Shown here: piece by piece, positions 36,248 to 44,112 of the stretch
Layout: the number at the start of each line of letters is the position of its first letter
How positions within the stretch are numbered: position 1 is the stretch's first letter
NCBI RefSeq assembly: GCF_013032455.1
Contig: NZ_WQCF01000002.1
Span: forward strand, 434,001-498,000
DNA length: 64,000 nt
Direction: 5' to 3'
From: Ruegeria atlantica
Lineage (GTDB): Bacteria > Pseudomonadota > Alphaproteobacteria > Rhodobacterales > Rhodobacteraceae
Notes under the pieces: model-generated
Seen by the model: the letters and a program-made list of their open reading frames with translations, nothing else
What the model was told of the DNA's origin: nothing
The model's database searches: none
Made by a program: the position numbers and the translations under genes

Positions 36248-37519
36248 TCAGGTGTTCATCGAATCGAAGAACTCGCCATTTGTCTTCGTCTGTTTCAACT
36301 TGGACAACAGGAATTCGATTGCGTCGGTGGTACCCATCGGGTTGAGGATGCGGCGCAGAACGAAGGTCTTGGCCAGATCGCCCTTGTCGACCAGCAGGTC
36401 TTCTTTCCGGGTACCGGACTTGAGGATGTCGATCGCCGGGAACACGCGCTTGTCTGCAATCTTGCGATCCAAAACGATTTCAGAGTTACCGGTGCCTTTA
36501 AATTCTTCGAAGATCACTTCGTCCATCCGACTGCCGGTGTCGATCAGGGCGGTGGCGATGATGGTCAGCGAGCCACCCTCTTCGATATTACGCGCCGCAC
36601 CAAAGAACCGCTTTGGCCGTTGCAGAGCATTCGCATCTACACCACCGGTCAGAACTTTACCCGAAGATGGGACCACAGTGTTAAAGGCTCTACCAAGTCT
36701 TGTGATTGAGTCAAGAAGGATAACAACATCTCGTTTATGTTCGACCAAACGCTTGGCTTTTTCGATGACCATTTCCGACACAGCCACGTGGCGGGTCGCC
36801 GGTTCATCAAAGGTCGAGGACACAACCTCGCCCTTCACCGAGCGCTGCATGTCCGTCACCTCCTCGGGGCGTTCATCGATCAGCAGGACGATCAGGTAGC
36901 ACTCGGGGTGGTTCTGTTCGATAGAGTGCGCGATGTTCTGCAGGATCACGGTTTTACCGGTCCGCGGCGGGGCCACGATCAGCGACCGCTGGCCTTTACC
37001 GATGGGCGACACAAGGTCGATCACACGGGCCGACTTGTCTTTGATGGTGGGATCTTCGATCTCCATCTTCAGACGTTCATCCGGGTACAGAGGCGTCAGG
37101 TTATCGAACAGGATCTTGTGCTTGGCTTTTTCGGGATCTTCGAAGTTGATCTTGGTGACCTTGGTCAGCGCAAAGTACCGTTCATTCTCGTCCGGCGCTT
37201 TGATCTCACCTTCAACGGTGTCGCCGGTGCGCAGCGAGTGCAAGCGGATCATGTCCGGAGAAACATAGATGTCGTCAGGGCCCGGCAGATAGTTCGCTTC
37301 GGGTGAGCGTAGGAAACCGAAGCCGTCCTGCAGAACCTCAAGCACGCCATCGCCGCCAACGGTCCAGCCTTCATCCGCGCGTTCGCGCAGAATCTGGAAC
37401 ATCATCTCGCCTTTACGCATGGTCGAGGCGTTTTCGATCTCCAGTTCTTCGGCCATCGCCAGAAGATCTTTGGGGCTTTTGGCTTTCAGGTCGGCCAGAT
37501 TCAGGGATTCAGTGGACAT
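36248..37519 (-). CDS. rho: transcription termination factor Rho
   Basis: 423 residues from ATG 37519 ([30 protein letters not shown]), with AAGG ahead; a GTG at 37534 would add five residues. Domains: the N-terminal Rho domain and RNA-binding cold-shock fold ([27 protein letters not shown]), then the hexameric ATPase with Walker [15 protein letters not shown] near residue 180, Walker [19 protein letters not shown] near residue 263 and the R-loop-like [34 protein letters not shown]. It stops untranslated transcripts. Strongly GC-rich again, unlike the adjoining mnmE-parB stretch. Confidence 0.97.
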   Translation of the reverse strand: MSTESLNLADLKAKSPKDLLAMAEELEIENASTMRKGEMMFQILRERADEGWTVGGDGVLEVLQDGFGFLRSPEANYLPGPDDIYVSPDMIRLHSLRTGDTVEGEIKAPDENERYFALTKVTKINFEDPEKAKHKILFDNLTPLYPDERLKMEIEDPTIKDKSARVIDLVSPIGKGQRSLIVAPPRTGKTVILQNIAHSIEQNHPECYLIVLLIDERPEEVTDMQRSVKGEVVSSTFDEPATRHVAVSEMVIEKAKRLVEHKRDVVILLDSITRLGRAFNTVVPSSGKVLTGGVDANALQRPKRFFGAARNIEEGGSLTIIATALIDTGSRMDEVIFEEFKGTGNSEIVLDRKIADKRVFPAIDILKSGTRKEDLLVDKGDLAKTFVLRRILNPMGTTDAIEFLLSKLKQTKTNGEFFDSMNT

Positions 37520-37580
37520 GATACATACCTTCACCGCTGACTGTGCGGCTTGAAGTGGAATTTCAGTACGGAAAATACGC

Positions 37581-37594
37581 CGCCCGGACGGGCG
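37581..37594 (-). terminator. short GC-rich hairpin after hemJ
   Basis: CGCCC at 37581-37585 pairs with GGGCG at 37590-37594 around GGAC. On the minus strand the stem is followed by GCGTATTTTCC. It lies between hemJ (stop 37642) and rho (start 37519) and may partly end hemJ transcription. The U-run is short, so support is modest. Confidence 0.35.
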
Positions 37595-37641
37595 TGTTGA
37601 TCCCTACATAAGCGCGGCAGCCTTCGGAGTCAAACAGGCCT

Positions 37642-38091
37642 TCAGAACTTCAGAACGACCGCCAGAACGATGGCAACCATCAGAATGGTCGGAACCTCGT
37701 TCATCATGCGATATTGCCGCCCAGTGAGCTTATTTTCGCCCTCTAAGAAGTCCTTGCGCCGTGCCATCAGCCAATGATGGAACCAGGTCATCCCGAGCAC
37801 AGCGGCGCCCTTGACCCAGGGCCAGGACCAGTCCCATCCTACGATGCCTGGCGTAAACACCATGATCAGCCCGCAAACCCATGCCACGTACATCGCTGGT
37901 CGCATGATCACACGCAGCAACTTGTCTTCCATTTCAAAGAAGATGGTTTCGGCCCCGTCTACCGCCTGTGCCTTTTCTACGTGATAGACGAACAGCCTGG
38001 GCAAATAGAACAGCCCTGCCATCCACGAGATCACGGCCATGATGTGTAAAGACTTCACCCACGGGTAAATCGTGAAAAGCAGATCAGTCAT
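37642..38091 (-). CDS. hemJ: protoporphyrinogen IX oxidase HemJ
   Basis: 149 residues with four membrane helices (about 10-30, 55-75, 83-100, 128-147). Family signature near the start: WVKSLHIMAVISWMAGLFYLPRLFVYHVEKA, including the conserved His of helix 1; later EDKLLRVIMRPAMYVAWVCGLIMV and GMTWFHHWLMARRKDF. It oxidises protoporphyrinogen IX to protoporphyrin in heme and bacteriochlorophyll synthesis, in place of HemY or HemG. It faces away from the putative oriC gap; hemE and hemH are not in the window. Confidence 0.92.
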   Translation of the reverse strand: MTDLLFTIYPWVKSLHIMAVISWMAGLFYLPRLFVYHVEKAQAVDGAETIFFEMEDKLLRVIMRPAMYVAWVCGLIMVFTPGIVGWDWSWPWVKGAAVLGMTWFHHWLMARRKDFLEGENKLTGRQYRMMNEVPTILMVAIVLAVVLKF

Positions 38092-38189
38092 TCTGGCTCC
38101 GGGCGTTGTTCGGAACTCTCCCTAATAAAAAAATAAGAAAAGAAAAAGGAAGATGGTTTTGTAGGGCGAACAAAATCCGTGGATTACTT

Positions 38190-38198
38190 TTTTACACA
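38190..38198 (+). promoter_or_regulatory. candidate DnaA box
   Basis: TTTTACACA, a full match to the relaxed bacterial DnaA-box consensus TTWTNCACA, next to the A/T-rich left part of the putative oriC. Confidence 0.5.
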
Positions 38199-38306
38199 TG
38201 CTTTTTCCCCAGGTGGAAAGAGTTCCGTGATTTTCAGGTGATTCTGTGAATTTCATTATTTTTTGTTTTATAACAATGTGTTGTGCGGTAATAACTAGAA
38301 TATCTA

Positions 38307-38315
38307 TGAGGATAA
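38307..38315 (-). promoter_or_regulatory. candidate DnaA box
   Basis: TTATCCTCA on the minus strand, one mismatch from TTATCCACA, in the middle of the putative oriC. Confidence 0.55.
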
Positions 38316-38487
38316 CTCTTTGGGTAAACCCGGAATGCTGGGTTATCCATGTCGTTAGACTTATCCTTGTCCCGGATGGACAGGGTTTGAGCGACTCAGG
38401 GAAGTTTTGGGCGAAAATCCCGGGGTTGCGTGTCAATCTGAAAACCATACAAACCGTCCAGTAACGCTCAACGATTTGCACACGGGG

Positions 38488-38496
38488 TTGTCCACA
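38488..38496 (+). promoter_or_regulatory. candidate DnaA box overlapping the maf start
   Basis: TTGTCCACA, one mismatch from TTATCCACA. Its last base is the A of the maf start codon, so DnaA bound here would cover the maf translation start region. Confidence 0.5.
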
Positions 38497-39095
38497 TGTC
38501 TGTCCCCATCATCCTGGCCTCGGGGTCATTTATTCGCGCACAGCTGCTGGAAAACGCAGGCGTGCCATTTTCCGTTCAGGTGGCGCGCGTGGATGAGGAT
38601 ACCATGAAACGCGCACTGTTGGCCGGAGAGGCATCTCCCCGTGATATTGCTGATGCACTGGCCGAGATGAAAGCTCGCAAAGTTAGCGATAAAAATCCTG
38701 GGGCGATGGTTCTGGGCTGCGATCAGGTGTTGGACTTTGACGGGCAACTGTTGTCGAAACCTGAAACACCCGAGGATGCGCTGGGGCAGCTCAAGGCGAT
38801 GCGGGGCAAGCGGCATATGCTGTTGTCTGCTGCGGTGATCTATCAGGATGGAGAGCCGATCTGGCGTCACGTCGGGCAAGTGCGCCTGCGGATGCGGATG
38901 AGCTCGGATGCGTATCTGCGCGATTATATCAACCGCAACTGGGACAGCATCCGCCATGCGGTGGGTGCTTATAAGCTGGAAGAGGAAGGCGTACGCCTGT
39001 TCGCCACCATTGACGGAGACTATTTTAATGTCTTGGGTATGCCCCTGTTGGAACTGCTCAATTATCTGGCTGTCAAAGGGGTGATCGACCAATGA
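38496..39095 (+). CDS. maf: Maf family nucleotide pyrophosphatase
   Basis: 199 residues. Start IILASGSFIRAQLLENAGVPF (the family's S/A-S-x-x-R motif, here ASGSFIRAQ), then VLGCDQVLDFDGQLLSKPETPEDALGQLKAMRGKRHMLLSAAVI, with the catalytic Asp and Lys region. Maf proteins hydrolyse non-canonical or modified NTPs (m5UTP or m7GTP types); which one cannot be told. First gene to the right of the putative oriC and first of the run maf-aroE-coaE-dnaQ, each overlapping the next by 4-8 nt. Confidence 0.92.
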   Translation: MSVPIILASGSFIRAQLLENAGVPFSVQVARVDEDTMKRALLAGEASPRDIADALAEMKARKVSDKNPGAMVLGCDQVLDFDGQLLSKPETPEDALGQLKAMRGKRHMLLSAAVIYQDGEPIWRHVGQVRLRMRMSSDAYLRDYINRNWDSIRHAVGAYKLEEEGVRLFATIDGDYFNVLGMPLLELLNYLAVKGVIDQ

Positions 39096-39925
39096 CGCAT
39101 AATCATATTCCGCTGGCCGGGGTGATCGGGCATCCGATTGCACATTCCAAATCGCCCAAGCTGCATGGGCACTGGCTAAAAAGCTATGGGCTGTCCGGAC
39201 ATTACATTCCTATGGATGTTGCGCCTGCGGATCTTGAGACTGTTTTGCGCACTTTACCCAAAGCGGGTTTTGTGGGCGTAAATGTGACAGTACCCCATAA
39301 AGAGGCTGCGCTGCGGATTGCAGACCATGTATCTGAGCGGGCCAAGTTGATTGGTGCTGCCAATACATTGGTGTTTCAGAACGACGGCTCAATCCATGCG
39401 GACAACACAGATGGCTACGGGTTTATGCAGAACCTGCATAGCGGCGCGCCGGACTGGGTGCCATCAGACGGACCAGCAGTGGTGTTTGGCGCAGGCGGCG
39501 CGGCGCGGGCGGTTCTTCAAGGGTTGCTTGAGGCTGGCGTACCGAAAGTTATGCTGACCAACCGTACGCGAGAGCGGGCAGAGCAGCTGAAAGAGGAATT
39601 CGGAGAACGCATTACCGTGGTGGATTGGGTTCAGGCTGGAAATTCTGTTGAAGAGGCTGAACTGGTTGTCAACACTACCTCTCTGGGTATGCAGGGCCAG
39701 CCTGAACTACGGGTGCCACTGGATGGGTTGCAGTCTGGCGCGGTGGTTACGGATTTGGTCTATGCCCCGCTGCAAACACATTTGCTGAAAACGGCGGACG
39801 AGGCGGGCTGCACGACGGTCGACGGGTTGGGTATGTTGCTACATCAGGCTGCACCTGGATTTGAACGCTGGTTCGGCATCCGCCCCGAGGTGACCGACGA
39901 TCTACGCGCGGCGGTTCTGGGATGA
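39092..39925 (+). CDS. aroE: shikimate dehydrogenase
   Basis: 277 residues. Substrate motif GHPIAHSKSPKLHGHWL near residue 12, catalytic Lys in NVTVPHKEAAL near residue 71, Asp in DNTDGYGF near residue 108, dinucleotide loop VVFGAGGAARAVLQGL near residue 131 and NRTRERAEQL. It reduces 3-dehydroshikimate with NADPH in aromatic amino acid synthesis. Overlaps maf and coaE by 4 nt each. Confidence 0.96.
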   Translation: MTHNHIPLAGVIGHPIAHSKSPKLHGHWLKSYGLSGHYIPMDVAPADLETVLRTLPKAGFVGVNVTVPHKEAALRIADHVSERAKLIGAANTLVFQNDGSIHADNTDGYGFMQNLHSGAPDWVPSDGPAVVFGAGGAARAVLQGLLEAGVPKVMLTNRTRERAEQLKEEFGERITVVDWVQAGNSVEEAELVVNTTSLGMQGQPELRVPLDGLQSGAVVTDLVYAPLQTHLLKTADEAGCTTVDGLGMLLHQAAPGFERWFGIRPEVTDDLRAAVLG

Positions 39926-40515
39926 GTTTTGCGCTTGGCCTGACAGGCTCGATTGGGATGGGCAAAAGCACTACGGCGCAGATGTTCGTTCAGGAAGGCT
40001 GCGCACTGTGGGATGCCGATGCGGCCGTACATAGACTCTATTCAAGGGAAGGAGCCGCAGTTGAGCCCATGCGCGAGGCCTTTCCTGAGGCGATTGTCGA
40101 GGATACCGTCAGTCGTGATGCGCTGAAACGGATCATTGTGCAGGACCCATCTGCACTGGAACAGATCGAGGCCATCGTGCACCCTCTGGTAGCCGCTGAT
40201 CGTGCTGTGTTCCGGGAACAGGCCTCGGCGGATATTCTGGTGTTCGATATTCCCTTGCTGTTTGAAACCGGTGGCGATGCGGCGATGGATGCCGTTGCCT
40301 GCGTCTCGATTCCCGCCGATGAACAAAAGCGCCGGGTGATGGAGCGCGGTACGATGACCGAGGCGCAGTTCGAACATATCCGCGCCAAGCAGATGCCGAA
40401 TGATGAGAAATGCGCGCGGTCGGATTATGTGATCGTTACCGACACTCTGGACCATGCCCGTGCGCAGGTGCAGGATGTGGTCAGGCAGATACGGGCGGGG
40501 ATGGCAGATGCGTGA
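39922..40515 (+). CDS. coaE: dephospho-CoA kinase
   Basis: 197 residues. P-loop GLTGSIGMGKSTTAQMF near residue 6, DADAAVHRLY near residue 32, IVHPLVAADR near residue 87, and VFDIPLLFETGGDAAMDAV near residue 108. It performs the last step of coenzyme A synthesis. In operon between aroE (4-nt overlap) and dnaQ (8-nt overlap). Confidence 0.96.
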   Translation: MSFALGLTGSIGMGKSTTAQMFVQEGCALWDADAAVHRLYSREGAAVEPMREAFPEAIVEDTVSRDALKRIIVQDPSALEQIEAIVHPLVAADRAVFREQASADILVFDIPLLFETGGDAAMDAVACVSIPADEQKRRVMERGTMTEAQFEHIRAKQMPNDEKCARSDYVIVTDTLDHARAQVQDVVRQIRAGMADA

Positions 40516-41230
40516 GATTGTACTCGACACCGAAACCACCGGGTTCGACCCAGAAAGCGGCGATCGGATTGTCGAGATCGGCGCGGTTGAGTTGTGGAAC
40601 CACGTGGCCACGGGCGAGACCTATCACGTCTATATCAACCCCGAACGGTCCATGCCTGAAGAGGCGTTTGGCGTGCACGGCATCGGCCCCGACCTTTTGG
40701 AGAGCCCGCGCCCGGCAGAAAAAGGCGAGGTCACGCTGAAGGACAAGCCGGTCTTTGCCAAGGTGGGTCAGGGATTTCTTGATTTCATCAAGGATTCAAA
40801 GTTGTTGATCCACAATGCATCCTTCGATATGAAATTCCTGAACGCGGAACTCAGATGGATGGGTTTGCCCCAGATCCCCATGGATCAGGCGCTGGATACG
40901 CTGGCGATTGCGCGCAAACGGTTTCCGGGTTCGCCCGCGTCACTAGACGCGCTATGCCGGCGATTTAACATCGACAATACGAACCGGGTGCTGCACGGAG
41001 CCTTGCTCGACTCGGAAATTCTGGCCGAGGTCTATCTGGAACTGATCGGGGGTCGGCAACCGGATTTTGGCCTGTCGTCTGCTGCTTCCTCGGGTGCGGG
41101 TGGCCAGGACGACTGGCGCCCAACAGCGCGCCCAACCCCGTTGGCGTCGAAGATCACCGAAGAAGAGCGTTCTGCGCATGAGGCGTTTGTAGAAAAACTG
41201 GGCGAGAATGCCCTGTGGACCCGCGCCTGA
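40508..41230 (+). CDS. dnaQ: DNA polymerase III epsilon subunit (3'-5' proofreading exonuclease)
   Basis: 240 residues from ATG 40508, inside the end of coaE. Exonuclease motifs: ExoI IVLDTETTGFDPESGDRIVEIG at the start with DxE, ExoII HNASFDMKFLNAEL near residue 100, ExoIII HGALLDSEILAEVYLEL near residue 165. A flexible Gln/Ala/Gly-rich segment (SSAASSGAGGQDDW) links to the C-terminal part that binds the alpha subunit. It proofreads for Pol III. Convergent with secB across a hairpin. Confidence 0.95.
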   Translation: MREIVLDTETTGFDPESGDRIVEIGAVELWNHVATGETYHVYINPERSMPEEAFGVHGIGPDLLESPRPAEKGEVTLKDKPVFAKVGQGFLDFIKDSKLLIHNASFDMKFLNAELRWMGLPQIPMDQALDTLAIARKRFPGSPASLDALCRRFNIDNTNRVLHGALLDSEILAEVYLELIGGRQPDFGLSSAASSGAGGQDDWRPTARPTPLASKITEEERSAHEAFVEKLGENALWTRA

Positions 41231-41251
41231 GAAACTAACCCAGCGCGGGTC
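41218..41251. terminator. hairpin between convergent dnaQ and secB
   Basis: GACCCGCGC at 41218-41226 and GCGCGGGTC at 41243-41251 form a perfect 9-bp stem with a 16-nt loop containing the dnaQ stop codon. The plus side continues AGACTTATTAAGC. It probably serves both genes, though there is no strong U-tract. Confidence 0.5.
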
Positions 41252-41258
41252 AGACTTA

Positions 41259-41756
41259 TTAAGCTTGCGCTTTCTGAGCTTCGGCCTGACGGCGCATCAA
41301 CTCGTTGCGATACAGTGCAACAAAGTCGATATTGTCCAGATTGACCGGCGGATAACCACCGTCGCGGGTGACGTCACTGACGATGCGGCGCAGGAACGGG
41401 AACAGCATCCGCGGGCATTCAATCAGCAGGAACGGATGCAGTTGATCTTCGGCAACGCCTTCCACGTGGAACAGACCGCAATAGTCGATCTCGCACAGAA
41501 ACAGGACGTCTTCCATGCCTTTGGCTTTGGACGTCAGATTCAGTTTTATCGAGATTTCGTACTGATGTTCTACCTTACGCTTTTTCGCATCCAGGTTTAC
41601 CTGAACTGCAATCTCGGGCTGTACGTCCCCGGATACGCCCTTTTGCGCCATTACATTTTCAAAGGACAAATCGCGAATGAATTGTCCCAGAACGCGCATC
41701 TGAACTTGAGGGGCGGTTTGGGCCGCAGTGTTTTCTGCAGCGTTTTCTTCGGCCAT
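41259..41756 (-). CDS. secB: protein-export chaperone SecB
   Basis: 165 residues from ATG 41756 (AEENAAENTAAQTAPQ), preceded by GGAG; the open frame extends to 41795 without family sequence. SecB signature: MRVLGQFIRDLSFENVMA, then EIAVQVNLDAKKRKVEHQYEISIKLNLTSKA, FLCEIDYCGLFHVEGV, and the strongly conserved LLIECPRMLFPFLRRIVSDVTRDGGYPPVNLDNIDFVALY. It keeps precursor proteins unfolded for SecA. It lies 54 bp downstream of fxsA on the same strand. Confidence 0.96.
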   Translation of the reverse strand: MAEENAAENTAAQTAPQVQMRVLGQFIRDLSFENVMAQKGVSGDVQPEIAVQVNLDAKKRKVEHQYEISIKLNLTSKAKGMEDVLFLCEIDYCGLFHVEGVAEDQLHPFLLIECPRMLFPFLRRIVSDVTRDGGYPPVNLDNIDFVALYRNELMRRQAEAQKAQA

Positions 41757-41810
41757 GGAACTACTCCAAAAATAAAATCCGCCATTGCTTAGCAAGTTGG
41801 ACGCGGTACC

Positions 41811-42308
41811 TCAATGCTGGTGCGGTCCTTCGACCCATTTCGACGGTTTCGCCGGGTTTTGGCGTGGCTTTACCTCGGTGAATTCGCCATCGATCACGTC
41901 ATCGCCAAACGGTGCCGATCCTGATTGAAACTGCGATCCAGTGCCCATTTGGAATTGAGTGATCTTCACTCTGGATTTCAGATAGCGAAAGACCGAGATT
42001 CGAACGCCGGGAATAAGGAGTGCAAATCCAACCACGTCGGTGAAAAATCCGGGCGTCAGCAGCAACATGCCAGACATCAGGATCATTGCGCCATGAGCCA
42101 GCGGCTCGGTCGGGTCATCCAGTTCGGCAAAAGATCGCTGCAGATCGGCCAGCGCCATGCGACCTTGTGTCCTGACCAATGCGGTGCCCAGAACGGCCGT
42201 CAGCACCACAATTGCCAGCGTGGGCCACAACCCGATCAGGCCACCCACCTGAATGAACAGGGCAATCTCGATGATCGGGACCAATAAAAATGCCAAGAAC
42301 AGGTACAT
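41811..42308 (-). CDS. fxsA: FxsA family membrane protein
   Basis: 165 residues. The family core is at the N-terminus: LFLAFLLVPIIEIALFIQVGGLIGLWPTLAIVVLTAVLGTALVRTQGRMALADLQRSFAEL. Then GAMILMSGMLLLTPGFFTDVVGFALLIPGVR. Four membrane segments followed by a hydrophilic tail. E. coli FxsA relieves F-plasmid exclusion of phage T7 when overproduced; its normal role is unknown. Transcribed toward secB; divergent from the Tim44-like gene (107-bp gap). Confidence 0.88.
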   Translation of the reverse strand: MYLFLAFLLVPIIEIALFIQVGGLIGLWPTLAIVVLTAVLGTALVRTQGRMALADLQRSFAELDDPTEPLAHGAMILMSGMLLLTPGFFTDVVGFALLIPGVRISVFRYLKSRVKITQFQMGTGSQFQSGSAPFGDDVIDGEFTEVKPRQNPAKPSKWVEGPHQH

Positions 42309-42415
42309 TTGCGTTATCCTTTACCAGAGGTCGGGCAGTGGACTTGCCACGAACTGTCACCTACATAGTGGCATGAGGCCGCGTATACAAAGTCGCGGTC
42401 TGAAAAGAGGATGAA

Positions 42416-43075
42416 ATGAACGAACCGATGATCCAGTTGCTGGTCCTTGCCGGAATAGCCGTTTTCCTGATCCTGCGCCTGAAAAGTGTGCTGGGCACGC
42501 GTGAAGGTTTTGAGAAACCTCCTGTTCAGCAACAACCCGAAGGGCACAGTGCCCGCCGCGGGTTCGAGGTGATCGACGGCGGCCCGGATCACGACATTAC
42601 AGACCATGTCGCCGAAGACAGCGAACAGGCACAGACGCTGGCCGCGATGAAGCGGATTGAACCCAGCTTTTCCGTCAGTGAATTTGTGCAGGGTGCGCGT
42701 GGCGCCTATGAGATGATTGTCATGGGGTTCGAAAAAGGAAATCTGGACGAGATCCAGCCCTTCCTGTCCGAAGAGGTGTTCGACACATTTGTCTCTGTCG
42801 TTGCAGACCGTGAAGACAAGGGCCTGACCATCGAGGCCGAGTTCATCGGTGTGCGCGAAACAGCGCTGACTGATGCGAAGTTCGACAAGGATACCAATCA
42901 GGCCGAGATTACCATGAAATTCGTGGGTGAGTTGACCTCGGTTGTTCGGGATCGTGGCGGCGACATCATCGAAGGCAACCCAAATACCGTCAAACGCCAA
43001 AAGGACAGCTGGACCTTTGCCCGTGTCATGGGCTCGGACGATCCGAACTGGCTGCTTGTTGCCACGGACGCATGA
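42416..43075 (+). CDS. Tim44-like (TimA) membrane-associated protein
   Basis: 219 residues. One N-terminal membrane anchor (IQLLVLAGIAVFLILRLKSVLG), a hydrophilic linker, then the Tim44 C-terminal fold (residues ~85-215: FSVSEFVQGARGAYEMIVMGFEKGNLDEIQPFLSEEVFDTFVSVVADR...). It is related to the mitochondrial import motor adaptor Tim44; alphaproteobacterial copies are membrane-bound with a poorly known role in envelope biogenesis. It is the first gene of a unit with mltA (ATGA overlap) and smr, next to secB-fxsA. The neighbourhood is protein export and cell wall. Confidence 0.88.
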   Translation: MNEPMIQLLVLAGIAVFLILRLKSVLGTREGFEKPPVQQQPEGHSARRGFEVIDGGPDHDITDHVAEDSEQAQTLAAMKRIEPSFSVSEFVQGARGAYEMIVMGFEKGNLDEIQPFLSEEVFDTFVSVVADREDKGLTIEAEFIGVRETALTDAKFDKDTNQAEITMKFVGELTSVVRDRGGDIIEGNPNTVKRQKDSWTFARVMGSDDPNWLLVATDA

Positions 43076-44112
43076 TTGCCGCACTCCGGTCGCTCTTACT
43101 GGTGGGCGCGATGACCACCGCAAGTGCCGCCGGAGCTGAGGCGACGCGCTCTATCCTGTCGTTTGACGACCTTGAAGACTGGGCCGCCGATGATCACGGG
43201 GCGGCCCTTTCAGTTTTTCTGAACACATGTGGCGATCTGAGCGACCCGGACTGGCGTGCCTTATGCAGCGTTGCCCGGACCTATAAGGTCGACGCGGCGC
43301 GGTCGTTCTTTGAGCTGTTCTTCCGTCCGGTTCTGGTCGAGGACGGAAAGGATGCGCTGTTCACCGGGTATTTTGAACCCGAACTGGACGGATCACGCAC
43401 CCGGACGGATCGATACAAATACCCAATCTACAAAATGCCGCCCGAGGCACGGGCCGAAGGTCCGTGGCTCAGCCGCCGAGAAATCCTGTCTACCGATGCC
43501 ATGACGGGCCGGGGGCTTGAAATCGCTTGGGTCGATGATCCGGTTGAGTTGTTCTTTTTGCAGATTCAGGGCTCGGGCCGTATTCGCCTGCCAGATGGCG
43601 GCGCGTTGCGTGTGGGTTATGGCGGCGCGAATGGACATCCTTATCGTTCAATCGGGGCCGAGTTGATCCGCCGCGGCGCTTTGGGCGCGCATGAGGTCAG
43701 CGCCCAGATGATCCGTGCTTGGGTTCGTAAGAACCCCGAAGCCGGGGCTGAATTGCTGTTTCACAACCCCTCCTATGTGTTTTTCCGCGAGGTCACGCGC
43801 GTCGCTCCCGAGTTTGGGCCGTTGGGGGCGATGAATAGGTCCGTTACTACCATGCGCAGTATCGCGGCCGATCCATCCTACACGCCGCTGGGGGCTCCGG
43901 TTTGGGTTGAGAAAGATGGAAAGGATCCAATGCGCAGGCTGATGATTGCGCAAGACACTGGTGCTGCCATCAAAGGTGCGCAGCGGGCCGACATCTTTTT
44001 CGGCACCGGCGACAGTGCCGGTCAGGCGGCCGGGCGTCTGAAAGATCCGGGCCGAATGGTGGTCTTGCTGCCAATCCAACGCGCCTATGCCTTGATCACG
44101 GATGAGTATTGA
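43072..44112 (+). CDS. mltA: membrane-bound lytic murein transglycosylase A
   Basis: 346 residues with a signal peptide (residues 1-20, ending SAAGAEA). The MltA fold is marked by TGYFEPELDGSRTRTDRYKYPIY near residue 102, WVDDPVELFFLQIQGSGRIRLPDGG near residue 155 and the catalytic 3D domain DTGAAIKGAQRADIFFGTG near residue 305, with the conserved Asp. It cleaves peptidoglycan glycan strands leaving 1,6-anhydro-MurNAc. I see no lipobox, so outer-membrane anchoring is uncertain. Coupled to both neighbours by overlapping starts. Confidence 0.94.
   Translation: MIAALRSLLLVGAMTTASAAGAEATRSILSFDDLEDWAADDHGAALSVFLNTCGDLSDPDWRALCSVARTYKVDAARSFFELFFRPVLVEDGKDALFTGYFEPELDGSRTRTDRYKYPIYKMPPEARAEGPWLSRREILSTDAMTGRGLEIAWVDDPVELFFLQIQGSGRIRLPDGGALRVGYGGANGHPYRSIGAELIRRGALGAHEVSAQMIRAWVRKNPEAGAELLFHNPSYVFFREVTRVAPEFGPLGAMNRSVTTMRSIAADPSYTPLGAPVWVEKDGKDPMRRLMIAQDTGAAIKGAQRADIFFGTGDSAGQAAGRLKDPGRMVVLLPIQRAYALITDEY

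Larger units (their letters stand above)
38092..38495. other. putative chromosomal replication origin (oriC)
   Basis: The only gene-free stretch over 300 bp in the window. It is AT-rich, with A-tracts at 38124-38150 and a T/A-rich run at 38252-38275. It contains several DnaA-box-like nonamers: TTTTACACA 38190-38198 (fits TTWTNCACA), TTATCCTCA on the minus strand 38307-38315 (8/9 of TTATCCACA), TTATCCATG 38343-38351 (7/9), TAATCCACG on the minus strand 38178-38186 (7/9), and TTGTCCACA 38488-38496 (8/9). GANTC sites (CcrM type) occur at 38240 and 38393. Genes on both sides run outward (hemJ, rho left; maf, aroE right), and parAB/parS lie 3-7 kb away, the typical alphaproteobacterial layout. No reading frame of note. 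Confidence 0.72.

Noticed and set aside
41458-41473. parS-like palindrome CCTTCCACGTGGAACA inside secB
   Set aside because: Fits TGTTNCACGTGNAACA except for the first two bases, but it is fully explained as SecB coding sequence (LFHVEG) and the left arm is wrong. I would only reconsider it with ParB ChIP data.
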